Part shown: piece by piece, positions 39,851 through 51,099 of the stretch
How positions within the stretch are numbered: position 1 is the first letter of the stretch
Layout of the letters: each line of letters starts with the position of its first letter
DNA from: Haemaphysalis longicornis
Lineage: Eukaryota; Arthropoda; Arachnida; Ixodida; Ixodidae
NCBI GenBank assembly: GCA_013339765.2
Contig: CM023454.1
Location: 63,989,878 to 64,053,877, forward strand
Reading direction: 5' to 3'
Length of the DNA stretch: 64,000 nt
The notes under the pieces: generated by a model
What the model saw: the letters and a program-made list of their open reading frames with translations, nothing else
Databases searched by the model: none
What the model was told of the DNA's origin: nothing
Program-made: the position numbers and the translations under genes

Positions 39851-41157
39851 ACTCTGATGAAGACAGCACGTTCTTCGGAATCGTGACGGAGAGCGACCTA
39901 GTCGCCCAGCAGCGTGGCGACCCCGACCTTCGCGTCATAATCGACTACCTCGAGGGTTGCAACGTCGCCGTATCTATGACCGTAAAACGCAGCTTACCAG
40001 CATTCAGCCTGAGAGTGTCTCTCCTCGTGAAGAAGTTCCGATCCGGAACGAGAACAAATTACCTTCGTGCCATCCCCGCAGACCTTCGTGACGAAATTTC
40101 GGAAGCGTGCCACGACGACCCTTCTTTCGGTCTTCTCGGCGCAGCTCACACTATACAAAAAATTAGGGTGAAGTACTGTTGGCCCCGCCTTACACCCAAT
40201 GTCACCCACTACGTTCGGAGTTGCCGTGACTGCCAGCGACGAAAAACGCCGCCGAGAAGACCTCCCCGACTTTTGCAACAAATCGCCGTCCTTTCGAGGC
40301 CCTTTCAACAGATTGTAGTGGACCTTCCACGCCCGTTCTCGACATCTCGATCGGACAGCAAGTGAATTGTCGTAGCAACAGACTACATGACGCGCTATTC
40401 AGAAACCGCCGCTCTTTCGAGGTGGACTGCACAAGAAGTCGCCAAGTTCTTTATTACCCAGTTGTGCTGCGGCATGGAGCCCCTGAAGTCCTAATCACGG
40501 ACCGCCGAACGGCTTCCACTCTGGAGCTTAAGCAAGGAATCTTACGCTACAATAGCACGGATCACAGAGGAACGACGGCGTACCACCGCCAAACGAACGA
40601 ACTTAAAGAACGTCTGAACAAGACGGTCGCGTATATGCTGTCTATGCACGTCGATGTTTAACATAAGGCTTGGGACCAAGTCCTCCCGTATGTCACGTTT
40701 GCATAAAACACAGCGACCCAGGAAACTAGAAAGATGACACAGTTCGAGCTTGTCTACGGAAGACGGCCGACAACGATGCTCGACGCCATGCTTCCGCACG
40801 TAGAAGACGACGACCTCAACGCCGACGTCCAAGGATACCTTCAACGTGCGGAGGAGGCCCGCAAGCTCGATCGAGTTCGCATAACTAACCAGCAGCTGGT
40901 GGATGCCAGACGCCACAATCTCCGTCGCCTAGACGCCGAGTACCATCCTGGAGATCGTGTGTGGGTTTGGACTCCCATCCGATGACGCGAACTGAATGAG
41001 AAACTTCTGCGACGGTATTTCGGACCCTACTATATTCTACGACGTGTTGGCCAACTTATGTACGAAGTGATCCCCGATGTTGACTCCGGCACATCACGGC
41101 AGCGCACCCCGCTCGAAGTCGTCTATGTGGTTCGCTTAAAACATTTCTGTGAACGAT
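39850..41157 (+). pseudogene. Gypsy integrase (copy 3)
   Basis: The zinc domain reads EACHDDPSFGLLGAA ... SCRDCQRRK. The first His is kept but the second is Leu, the mirror image of the loss in copy 2. The core has IVVDLPRPF (first Asp kept), a TGA at 40,363-40,365 at a Trp position, VATDYMTRY, LITDRRTASTLELKQG (second Asp) and TNELKERLNKTVAY (Glu kept). A stop after the VDV segment and a TGA after GDRVWVWTPIR follow. RRYFGPYYILRRVGQ and VVYVVRLKHF close the C-terminus. Confidence 0.87.
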
Positions 41158-41231
41158 GACGAAATTTTATTTTTATTTAGGACTGTCGTCTATGTTAGCA
41201 TCGCGTCGATGCACTCTTTGAACGGGAGTGA

Positions 41232-41655
41232 TTCCGCGAACCATGCATTGGGTTTTTTAGTTGTGTTTTGATTTTCTCGCCTGGCTTCGCCTATCTTAGT
41301 TATCTCTGTGCCAAGAGAAAGGCGTGTTGCTTTTTTTCCTTCCGTGCCGCATGTGTTATCTATTATAATAGGGAGAGCATTCCGATCTAACGTGAACAGC
41401 CTAGAACAATCTTATTGGATCTACTATACTCTCGTTGTGAATCGACGGTTCGAGAACCACGTGCCCCGGAAGATAAAAAGCCTGCATAGCAGACGCCGGG
41501 GTACTTGATCCTGCGAAGGTCACCGACGCAAGTCTCTTTGTTGACCGCTGTTTCGCCACCTCTGTATTCTTTGGAGTTGTTCGGGGAGCACAAGTTCCCT
41601 CCAGTAAACTTGTTTCTACTTGCAAGACAATTACGTTGTCCTTAGCTTCGCGACA
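41232..41655 (+). repeat. 3' LTR of gypsy copy 3
   Basis: It begins TTCCGCGAACC (the TG start mutated to TT) and ends GCTTCGCGACA. It matches both parts of the split 5' LTR and contains the undivided insertion site of the LINE. It is followed by ATATAC. Confidence 0.9.
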
Positions 41656-41984
41656 ATATACGCCAATTGACATTTCCGACAACCCTAAACTTGCTGTCAA
41701 TATCACAAATGCTCCTGTGAATGCTGTCGAAATTGTTTAACGCACCGTTGAGATTTCCAAACCCGACCTCCACATGCATAACCTTTTGCGAAAAGCTGAG
41801 CGACTTTTTAATCCCTACAGATTTCAAGAAAAAAATACCGCGATTTAGTGAAGCTGAAAAAGATGCATAAACATATTTACGAGTGCCCAAAACATCTTCA
41901 AAACGAGAAATGGCATGATCTCTGGAAACGACTAGGATCAGGAGATAGGACTCGCGCGCATTTGGGAAATGTTTTGTATCCGCT

Positions 41985-43150
41985 GTGGCAAGAATAACAC
42001 TAATATCTCAATCATCGAAAAGGTACCTACACATGAGTTACTCGGAGGTTGAAAAGGCTATCCTCACATTCTTGTTCCGCTATGCAACATCGCACGCCAG
42101 TTGCCTGCAATCCCTTTCTGTTATTGACATTTCACAACCCCACCATTCTATAAATAGTCTCTTTACACATGGGGAACTCCAAAGTTTCCTGAACAAAGGG
42201 AAGCCTCAGTCTTCCCCATGTCATGATGGAGTCACATGGCTGGAACACCGGAATCAGCCCCGAAAAGGGCTTTTGATTTTCTCGCGCCTCTTAATTCGTC
42301 ATGGGAATCAGACCATATTCTTGGACATAATAATGCAACGATCATACACCCTATTCCCAATGCAGAAAAGTATGCTAGAAAACCATTATGACCTTTAAAA
42401 ACCGGAGAAGAACTTTCGGATTTGCACCCCATTGCACTCACTCCTACTGTAAGCAAAATGATGGAAAGGCTGATATATATTCGTCTGAAGTATCATCTGG
42501 AAGGCACAGTCTGGTTCCACTTGGCTCAAACTGGCTTCGACGCGAATCTCAGAACGAATGACTTCCTATAGCTCCTGCAGCGATCACCAAGCGCAATTTC
42601 AGAAAAAATGATCCCAGATTACGTCCTTTCTTTAAACATAAGTAAGACGTTTGACAATGTTGGCCAAAACTGCAATCTACACCAGCTGTTGCCGGCTTTT
42701 AGGAGTGTTAAATCCCAAGCCTTGATCTGAAATATCCTGCCGCATAGTTCTATACAACTGAACTATCCTGGCCTTCAAGTCACCACTGACTGCGTAGGCC
42801 GAAAAGTCCCACAAGGCTCCATACTCGCACCATTTACTTTCAACCTTGCTATTAACCATGTGGCCCGAAAGTTTGAACAGTACACGTCAGCTTTATTTGC
42901 CCTCTATGCCGACGATGTCGTCGTCTGGACAGAAGCCGCCGACTACGATGGCAATGAAGCCATCAGTCGGAACTTTAGCCTAGAACACTATTTGTCTTCC
43001 CTTAACGTGGAACTCTCCTCATACAAGACAAAATTGGCAGCATCAGTGGCCAACGCAAAACGTATCTTTCTCATACCTTTAACCTTCATTTCGGTGGCAC
43101 ATCCATCTCATCTCAAAAGGAAACCGTCCATCTTCTCGGCCTCCAACTGA
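41985..43150 (+). pseudogene. LINE-3 reverse transcriptase
   Basis: Motifs over several frames are SLFTHGELQSFLNKGKPQSS, PCHDGVTWLEHRN, SDLHPIALTPTVSKMMERLI, LAQTGFDANLRTNDFL, VLSLNISKTFDNV (first Asp is Asn), VPQGSILAPFTFNLAIN and ALYADDVVVWTEA, with the catalytic Asp pair intact near 42,904-42,924. A stop after TNDFL and frame changes inactivate it. The closest parallel in the window is the minus-strand LINE at 3,158-4,560. Confidence 0.8.
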
Positions 43151-43329
43151 GCAGCTGCAATAGCCTTCAAGCATGGTTCGGACCCTTCGTACCAGCTGGC
43201 GTGCTACGATGCATCCTATTACTGCTATCTCAAGAAAGTACGGTAGCTTACAACAAAACCAATGCAAACTCTCGTCAGAGCTGTGGCCAATGGCCGGCTC
43301 ACTTGCGGTTTTCAAATATGTATTTTAGC

Positions 43330-44270
43330 AATTGACACGTGTGAGATTTGGAACTACTAAATCGTTCTATGATCCTCCCCATCACTTGTCTCCCGCCACA
43401 GACGTGGAATGATATTCTAGAATTGATAGTTCCTCTTCCCCAGTTACTACAACTCATTGAAGAAACTCAGCTACGTTTTCAAACGTGCCTGGAATGCTCA
43501 GTGCAACGACAAGCAATCCTAATTTTGGTCGCGTTGAACTGCATCTTTGAGGGGCAACTATCAAGATACTATCCCCCATGGGAACCCTCGCCGGTTGGAG
43601 TCAAAAGACTATGGCCTATATTGAGCTCAAACCCGGCGGCTAAAGAGCATCTGGTTAGGCATATAGAGCAAGACAAAGCCATTGACCAAATAGATGTTTT
43701 CTGAGACGCAGCAGTGGCCAACAATGCCGCACCGTTTGCTTGGAATTCCCTAAATTTCCACCCCTGGATGGGTCCTGCAATATATCACAAATACATGGGG
43801 TGCAGCAGAAAGCAAGGGTTTCGGAATTCTAGGGCACGTTCAACCATCTAAGAGAATTGCCAGTCACTTCCTCAAACCAAACTACGCGAAATCACAGACT
43901 CCCACGTGGCACTTCGTGAAATATATCGTTTTTCATCCCAAACGCAACTGCCACTGCTATACTAAAAAAGATTCAGGAGCTACAGCAAGAATTCTCACCA
44001 GTGCGTTTGGTGTGGACCCTGGCGCACACCGAGGGTGACACAGGGAACCAGTTAGCCCACATGGCTGCCACGGAGAGTCTCACATCCTCACATAGTTTCC
44101 TCGAACCCACCTCCAAAAGGCGCGACCGGGCCTAAAAACTATTGCAAAGCAAAGATCCTCAGTCGTGAACGACTCAAGGAAACCTCCCATGTGGGTGTTT
44201 TCAGAAAAGGAGACGTTTTTGCAAACACGTCTTAGGGCAACTCTGCATATAATCTCACTATTTTTTTAAT
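43330..44270 (+). pseudogene. LINE-3 linker and RNase H
   Basis: The frame 43,348-43,704 (LPPQTWNDILELIVPLPQLL) is the linker. It ends IDQIDVF, after which a TGA precedes DAAVANNAAPFAW, the Asp region of RNase H. The domain ends with RLVWTLAHTEGDTGNQLAHMA (plus strand about 43,998-44,065), the conserved C-terminal motif with His. The central Asp motif is not readable. Confidence 0.65.
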
Positions 44271-47200
44271 TTCACACATACTCGTAAATTTTATAATTCA
44301 AATTGCTGATATTGTAGAGAATTATTCTTCTCCGATATGTACCATCATATATGAACGTGTGCTCTGCCTTTTCACAAAGACGATTGGAACTTCTTTAAAC
44401 ACTACACTCCATCCCGTGTGATGAACAGAGCCACATTCGTCAAATGCACACTAGTCCCTCTTTAATAGAGATAGTGTTATAATTCTTGATCCATAATGGT
44501 GTGTATAAAGTCCTTTAATTCGTGATTTTCTAAGTTGTGTATGGGTCAGTGTTTCTGTGACAAGTGCGAACTGACTTTCTAATGTGACAAGGAGTAAAAT
44601 TATTTTTTTGATGACTTTTATTTTCATACTTTTCCCCTTTTCTCACTCTCTCTCATCTCCGTCTGGGTCCAATGACCTCCTCCAAAAAACAGCCAATCCA
44701 CAAATGTATCAATCTAAACACAATTATTCCGAGTAAAAACAGATAAAAATATAGTATTCTTTTGAACTTGCTAAGCAGGTGCATTGGCCGTGCGGCGGCA
44801 GTTTGCGCTTGAGGTGCTCGTCCCAAATATTTTTTAAAAATATCCTTCTTTACGGATGCATTCGAAGCATGAAAGAAGTACGTGCAATCGGTTGTTGACA
44901 GCTCTGAATTAAAGAGGAGTGAAAGTGTACTTTTTATTACCTCAGCATTAACCTAAATTGTAATTTCAAAACTAGAACAGCGCTCAGTGTGGTACAAACA
45001 AAGGCGACACACACATGGTGTTGAGTGCGTCGCCATCTTTCGTTGCCTCCTGAGTACTGTTTTTCAGTACTATGAACACATAAGACCAATGAATTCCGGT
45101 AATTAATGTGCGTCTGGTTTTTGGTAGTTTAAAGTGACACTGCATGCATATGTTGTTTGAATCTTGTACTTTCCCCTTGCAGTGACCTTTAACCGAGAGT
45201 TTCAATTAAAAAACAAATAAAAGTAAGTAAACAAATATATCAAAAGCACTAATAAAGATCGCGTTTTATAATGTAGGATAGTGTGTTCACTAACAGCAAA
45301 GCTCAAAAAACAAGCTTTTGAAATTCCCGCACAGGTGTTCGATTCGTTTGTAAACACGGAGTTTTTAAAGGCATCGCCACTTTTCAAGGTAAGTTGGTTT
45401 CAAAAGGGAAGCATTTGTTTGAATGGTGCAGTTAATTTCGTATTATTTCACTAAAACACCAGAACGGCCACCACACTATCCCTCCAGGACTATCACTTAA
45501 TCAGTCGTCACACTTTACCTATAAACCTATAAAAAGCTGTATTTGACTAGTTCACCCTGTGCTTTACCGTTACTGCCGGTATTATAACGTGCACCAAGAA
45601 TTTTATACTCGTACTCTTATGAAGAAGTTAGTCACGAGTTTTCTAATGTCCCCTCTGTACTAGATACCTAAAAAAGAATATTGACGAGTTTCTTATTCTC
45701 CCCTCTGTACTGGAGTTTCCTAATGGCCCCGTTGTACTAGATACCTAAAAAACATTGAGAAAACACTGACGTGTTTTACAGTCGTGTTGGTGTTGTAACA
45801 CCGAGAGCGCCGCTACATAGCCCCTATAATATTTTTGTACAAATGTGTTTGTATTCGTTCATTTCAAACGCACAGTACAAGAAAACCACCTATCTAGTGT
45901 TTTGTATGGTAGAAACTAATAACGAGTGCTTTCAGGTAAAAAAGCGAAAGAAGAAAAAAAAAACAGCCAACGAAGCTTGGTCTGGAAGTGAACTTCTGAC
46001 TTTACTATTAACCGAACATTTTGGACAGAGGTCACGGATGGAATCTTTTTTTTTTGAAATACTTTCCCCATAATATAATTAGCTGCAGCATTGCAGACGC
46101 CGCTTGAAAAATACGGGCCGTTGTGTTCCTGCAAGCGTTAAAGCCGCATAAATGTTATCAACACGTATACCGTATCAAAGCAAGCTGTAAGGTGTAAAAA
46201 GAAATTGTAATCTCCCTGTGACGAGACTTGAGCACGATACCACAGAAATGTCCTGTTTCGAATTGCACTTCTGTCGGACGCAGGAAATTTATACAAGAAA
46301 CAAAAGACTGAGCTGATACAAGCAAGGTGCACAGTCGTTCACGCTTCTTCAAGTTCACACCGAAACAAGTATACAATTTCTATGGTCGGTGGAGAGCGAC
46401 ATTACCGTTGGCGAATCTCTCGGTGCGTTAGAGCCACATTTAATGGTCCTGTCTACCACAACCAGCCTTCTGCTATTTATTTGCTCGTGCAGAACACATA
46501 ATATTTTAAGAACATCAATCGTATTGCGGCCTTCGGAAGTATTTCGAAAGCCACGAACGAGACGTTTTAAAGATCGAACAAAAGTTAGCCTGTATGCAGT
46601 AAAAAAGCGTTTATGGGTCCAACAAGTGCAGCCTATGACGGAAGGCTAAGCGCTGTCTTCAGAGCATACCGGGGTACCGCAGTGACAGTGCACGTGGCAA
46701 AGAGCAAAGATAGTGCCGAAACTCTCTTTTTAGAGGACGTGATCATGGGGAAGGAGATACACAGATGTACCGCTCTTTGGAGTGCCGAAGCTGACCTCGC
46801 ACTGAACGCCGCACGCAAGCTTCATATTACGGACGAGTGTTTTTTTACTAAATCTGTGTAAAAATGCCCACCTATTGAGGTTGCTGACCACAGGGGACAT
46901 ACCGTCCGAATGGAGCGAAAATTCCTATATTGGAATGAGCTGTTCTATGTATTGGAAGCAGCCCTTGATAACAATTTTTTATCCTACCAGACACGAACGT
47001 ACGATCAGGCGCTTACCGATGTCCGAAATATTTAGTTCCGGAAGTTCCAATTTCCCAAAGTTTTATTGCTGTTCCTCCCTGACCATTTTGCTTTTTACCT
47101 TATTTTTTCCAACCTTTACAATGTTCTTCTGAAAAAAGCTGCCACTTTTAGGGAAAAAGTGGCTCGCTAATGTCTACATGGTAGCATGATTACTGCTAAT

Positions 47201-47383
47201 GAATACTTCCCGGATGTACTAGGACACTGCTCATACTGCAAATATTTACTGGAAAAGTTATTTACGAGTGTTTTACCTTCATTGCATCAGGCCAGTACAC
47301 TTTTTTGACACCTACTAATTGCCAAGCTTTATCCCGGTATTCGCCGAGCCTCCTATCTAAAAAAGCAACCAATCTTTGAATAC
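44271..47383. other. No gene recognised
   Basis: About 3.1 kb of mostly AT-rich sequence. Short frames at 46,389-46,861 and 46,875-47,132 are open but have no motif I recognise. A small degenerate repeat lies at 45,637-45,755 (separate entry). It is possibly the pre-insertion neighbourhood of gypsy B. Confidence 0.4.
45637..45755 (+). repeat. Degenerate minisatellite
   Basis: CCCCTCTGTACTAGATACCT followed by six A occurs at about 45,650, and as CCCCGTTGTACTAGATACCT at about 45,726. A third partial copy (CCCCTCTGTACTGGAG) lies between. GAGTTT(T/C) precedes each of the three. Confidence 0.6.
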
Positions 47384-47555
47384 TGTTACGTGGCGAAAAC
47401 ACGTAAGTTAGAGCTATTTATAAGTCAGTATAAGCTGGGAAGCATTGTATTAGGCAGCACCGTGAGTCGGGGGCCAAGCGTTGTCTTTCTCGTCGCCTTC
47501 TATCAGCGGTGCAGCGCCGACCGCACGTTTGGCGCGAACAGGAAAATCCCGTCAC
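47384..47555 (-). repeat. 3' LTR of gypsy family B
   Basis: Plus strand TGTTACGTGGCGAAAACACG ... AAAATCCCGTCACA. It is homologous over its full length to 52,382-52,554 with scattered differences. Confidence 0.88.
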
Positions 47556-47627
47556 ATCAGCCCCCGCGGAAGAGGCATCGTCTCGGTGCTGTCTAAAGAG
47601 AATCGGTCGGCGGGGGCTGATGTGGCT

Positions 47628-48620
47628 TCAGGCGGGCGACATGGACAACACTGTAGGCGGGACAGTAGAGGGCGAGGCCCCAGTAGGGACGGTAGGAGCA
47701 ACCTCATACGACACATCTGTGACGCAACGCAACACTTCGTGTGGACCAGAATAGGGTTGGAGCAGTTTTTCGGACAGGCCAATACGACGTGTGGGGGACC
47801 AGAGCAGGACGAGGAAACCCAGAGTAAAATGGACCGTGCGGTGACGTTCCTCGTACCGTGTATTCTGTGAGACTGGCGAAGCAACGAGGTGCTCGCGAGC
47901 CAGTTGGCGAGCTTGATGGGCTCGAGTGATAGCATCACGAGGGTAATCAGAGGAGCAGGCAGGAAGCAGTGAGCCCAAAGGCAAAGCCGGTTCACAGCCA
48001 AACAATAGATAAAATGGGGAGAAATAGGAACTGTCATGGTGGGAGGTGTTGTACGCGAAATTTACGAATAATAGTACATGGTCCACGTCTCGGTGGTCAG
48101 AAGACACGTACATAGGCAGCATGTCGGTCAGCCTCTGGTTCAAGCGTTCGGTGAGGCCATTAGTTGGCGGGTGACAGGCCGTGGCAAGCTTGTGTTTCGT
48201 CGAGCAAGAGCAGAGGATGTTGCCGATAACTTTGGACAGAAAGTTTTTGCTGCGGTCAGTTAGAAGCTCGCGGGGAGCGCTGTGGGGTAGAAGGAAGTCG
48301 TAGAGAAGAAAGTCAGCGACGTCAGTTGCGCAGCTTGTTGTGAGGGCTTGATGGCCTAACGCGTCGTGTAATCTGTCGCAACGGTGACCCATCGGTTTCC
48401 CTCGGGCGACAGTGGGAAGGGACCAACTAAATCAACGCCCACCCGGAAGAACGGCTCATGGGGAATGTCGATGGGTTGAAGTTCTCCAGAAAGAAGTGTG
48501 GAAGGCTTTTTTCCGACGCTGGCAGCTGTCACACGAGGCAACGTAGCGGCGTACCAATCGATAAAGGCCAGGACGGAAGAACCTCCGCCGCACTTGATCA
48601 TAAGTTCTGGTTATCCCTAG
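47628..48620 (-). pseudogene. Gypsy B integrase
   Basis: On the minus strand 48,601-48,356 gives LLSGELQPIDIPHEPFFRV, GVDLVGPFPLSPEGNRWV and VATDYTTR (first Asp in DLVGPF). The frame 48,392-47,628 gives APRELLTDRSKNFLSKVI (second Asp), TACHPPTNGLTERLNQRLTD (Glu) and LFVNFAYNTSHHDSSYFSPF, then ARQLAREHLVASPVSQNTRY. A GPY-like C-terminus ends it (SEKLLQPYSGPHEVL, DVSYEVAP). The core catalytic triad is complete apart from the frame change between its first and second Asp. Confidence 0.88.
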
Positions 48621-48728
48621 GTGCCCTGGGGTGGGTACGTCATGTAGCTGCTACAGGATGGTTGAACGCAGGTGGCTGGGCACAACGAGGAAGAGGTCCG
48701 GACCATCACCACAGAAGTTATGGCGGTA

Positions 48729-49454
48729 TTATACGCCATTTCGTAGGGTGTAGTTGCGCGTGGAAGAATCTGGTGCTGAAGAGGTCCGGTGTTGAATAAG
48801 GGAACGGAGCGATGGGTCACGGCGCTGCTCGTCAGCGATGTGAAGAAAGTCAGATATTGCGAACACGCAAGAGACATCAGTAGCTGTGGGGGCCTCAGCG
48901 GGTTCAACAGGGTGACGTGAGAGGTTGTCAGCGTCTTTATGCAAGCGACCCGACTTATAGGTGACAGAAAACGTATATTCTTGCAGACGTAATGCCCAGC
49001 GACCAAGCCTTCCGGTGGGGTCCTTCAGGTTTGTAAGCCAGCACAGTGGATGGTGATCTGGGATGACTGCAAAATGTCTGCCGTACAAGAAGGGACAACA
49101 TTTTGCGACGGCCCACCCAAGAGCAGGGCGCTCACGCTCTGTAATTGAATAATTGCCATCGGACTTTGACAGCAAACGGTTTGCTTACGCAATCACGCGG
49201 TTTTGGCCGGCTTGTAATTGGGACAATGCGACACCGATCCCGTGGGTGCTTGCGTCGGTACGCACTTCGGAGGGAGCTGACGCGTCGAAGTGACCCAAAT
49301 TTGGCGATGACTTTTGGAGGGAAATCAAATTGCAGAATCGTTGAGCTTGATGAGGACCCCATGTGAAAGTGGCACCGTACTGTTCTTCAAAAGGTGCGGG
49401 AGAGGACGAGCCATGTGGGCAAAAGTTTCTATGAAACGGCGAAAATAGGAACAA
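48729..49454 (-). pseudogene. Gypsy B RNase H
   Basis: On the minus strand 49,454-49,185 gives TFTWGPHQAQRFCNLISL and LGHFDASAPSEVRTDASTHG (catalytic Asp in TDAS). After a frame change, 49,175-48,729 gives GNYSITERERPALGWAVAKC, VIPDHHPLCWLTNLKDPTGR and SVTYKSGRLHKDADNLSRHP. Pro replaces Thr in the VTDHH motif but the Asp is kept. The following stretch (ADEQRRDPSLRSLIQH) leads to integrase. Confidence 0.88.
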
Positions 49455-49639
49455 AGTCCGAAAAAGCTGCGGACATCGTGGATGGAGTGTGGCAAGGGGA
49501 AATCGGTAAGGGCTCGAAGTTTGTCGGGGTCGGGCTGAACTCCGGAGGCGGCTACCAGGTGCCCAAGAATTGTTATTTGGCGTTGGCTAAAGCAACACTT
49601 TTTGGAATTTATTTGGAGAACAGCTCGTCTAAATATTTC

Positions 49640-50130
49640 AAGGATATCTGACAGGCGCTCCAGGTGTGTGCCGGATGTGGATGAGAATATGATTATGTCA
49701 TACAGATAACGTAATCACGTGGTCCACTTAAAACTGCGCAAAAGGTAGTTCATCGTTATCAGAAATGTGACCAGAGCATTGCACAGACCAAATGGCATAA
49801 CCCGGAATCGGTAAACACCTTCAGGGGTCACGAATGCATTTTCTTCGCGCTCTTTCTCATCAACGGCTATCTGCTACTAACGAGATCTGAGGTCAATCAA
49901 CAAAACGTATCTGGCACCATGCAGGCAGTAGAGAGCGTCGTCTATGCGCGGAAGTGGATAGACATGTTTTCTCGTGATCTTGTTTAAATTACAATAATCC
50001 ACGCTAAAACGCCACTTGCCGTTTTTCTTCTTGACTAAAACGACAGGGGATGCCCCCAGACGAGAACACGGTTCAATGATGTCCTTGCCGAGAATTTTCT
50101 CTACCTCTTGTTGAATCACGACGCGTTCAG
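49640..50130 (-). pseudogene. Gypsy B reverse transcriptase with altered YxDD box
   Basis: On the minus strand 50,119-49,877 gives QQEVEKILGKDIIEPCSRLG, VVLVKKKNGKWRFSVDYCNL and HVYPLPRIDDALYCL, then LLIDLRSR. After a TAG the region down to 49,656 has AVDEKEREENAFVTPEGVYR and FRVMPFGLCNA. The catalytic box reads YLYD at plus positions 49,697-49,708, so the first Asp of YLDD is Tyr. This alone should abolish polymerisation. Confidence 0.87.
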
Positions 50131-50227
50131 AATGAGATATGCGACATGGCCGTCTTCCCGCTGGTGCTGCATCCGCAGTGATAATGCGGCGCGTTAGAGC
50201 GTGTGTCGTACTCAGTGGACGCCTGCC

Positions 50228-50629
50228 TCAATCAAAGATGTCTTGATAAGACATCAAGATATAGCGAAGAGCGTCGGCGTCCATTTGCGAAAGATCGGGT
50301 ACGATGATCGCTGCGACTTCATTCGCTGGGAGTGATGACTGCACAGTGGGACCCAAACAAGGCGTCACGGGCTCTAACGGGGTATTAGCAATATGTGCTT
50401 CCAAAGGGCAGAGTGATGAAAGTGTCATTTCTTTCGGTAAGACTTGAGGAAAGGAACCGAAGTTGATGAACGGGAGACAGATCTTGTTGTCAACAATAGT
50501 GAATTTAGTATTCCGCATAATAACATTCAGAGTAAAAGGCACATCCAGAATAGGTGGAACAACGTAGTCGCCGTTTGCAACAGGGGAGAACGGGGATAAG
50601 GAGATGTAGCTGACAACGTTTGGGGGCAA
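50228..50629 (-). pseudogene. Gypsy B spacer between protease and RT
   Basis: An uninterrupted minus-strand frame of 133 codons (NVVSYISLSPFSPVANGDYV, LDVPFTLNVIMRNTKFTIV, LSQMDADALRYILMSYQDIF). It matches in position the segment between protease and RT in other gypsy elements. It has no catalytic motif. Confidence 0.7.
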
Positions 50630-50659
50630 ATGAACGTGTTCGGTATTGCAACAGCGCTG

Positions 50660-51030
50660 CTAGGGTGCGTCGGGAGGAGGCAGGAGACGAAATTGGAGGC
50701 GGAGAAGCCCAGTAGAACAGTCGAGTAGAGCGGCATGCTCAGTGAGAAAATCATGTGCCAGAATAAGGTCATGAAGACAGTGTTCGAGTACAGTAAACAG
50801 AATGGCTGTTTCTTGGTCAGTGATGCGTATGCGAGCTGTGGGCATTCCGACGACCGGATGCGAGCTGCCGTCGGCGACTCGAACTACATGGGACGTTGGC
50901 CCCGCAAGGACTTTGCTGAGACCTCGGCGAAGGCTCGAAATGATGACGGAAATCGAGGCACTGGTGTCAATTAGAGCTCGTACTACAACTCCATCGACAA
51001 GGACTTCAAGTAAATTGTGTATAGTCGGCC
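50660..51030 (-). pseudogene. Gypsy B aspartic protease
   Basis: On the minus strand, EVLVDGVVVRALIDTSASIS precedes VVGMPTARIRITDQETAI and VLEHCLHDLILAHDFLTEHA. The active-site triplet (plus 50,957-50,968 region) is Asp-Thr-Ser instead of Asp-Thr-Gly. The start of the C-terminal part is open as 50,845-50,660. Confidence 0.82.
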
Positions 51031-51099
51031 AAGTCAGTAGAGGATTTAGGGGCCGGGTCGTTGATGCAGCGTCACCTCCTTGAGCTGCATGACTTAGTT

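Larger units (their letters stand above)
30164..41655 (+). mobile_element. Ty3/gypsy family A, copy 3, split by a LINE
   Basis: The LTRs are 30,164-30,310 plus 35,881-36,154 (5', interrupted) and 41,232-41,655 (3'). The internal region 36,155-41,231 carries gag, protease, RT, RNase H and integrase in order. Removing the inserted LINE (30,311-35,869) and one copy of its target duplication leaves an element of about 5.9 kb, like copy 2. It is inserted in LINE-3. Flanks are CTAT on the left and ATAT on the right, a candidate target duplication with one mismatch. It is closely related to copy 2 but carries its own set of stops. Confidence 0.92.
41656..44270 (+). mobile_element. LINE-3, right part (linker, RT, RNase H)
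   Basis: This is the continuation of 29,700-30,163. The linker has PIDISDNPKLAVNITNAPVN, NLLRKAERLFNPYRFQEK and the GSGDRTRAHLGNVLYPLWQE region. RT and RNase H follow (separate entries). The order endonuclease-linker-RT-RNase H across the gypsy insertion supports one LINE split by copy 3. The 3' end is not marked by a tail and is placed where RNase H similarity stops. Confidence 0.75.

Noticed and set aside
45637..45755. CRISPR-like repeat array
   Set aside because: There are only two to three degenerate units of unequal spacing in what looks like animal DNA, with no cas genes.
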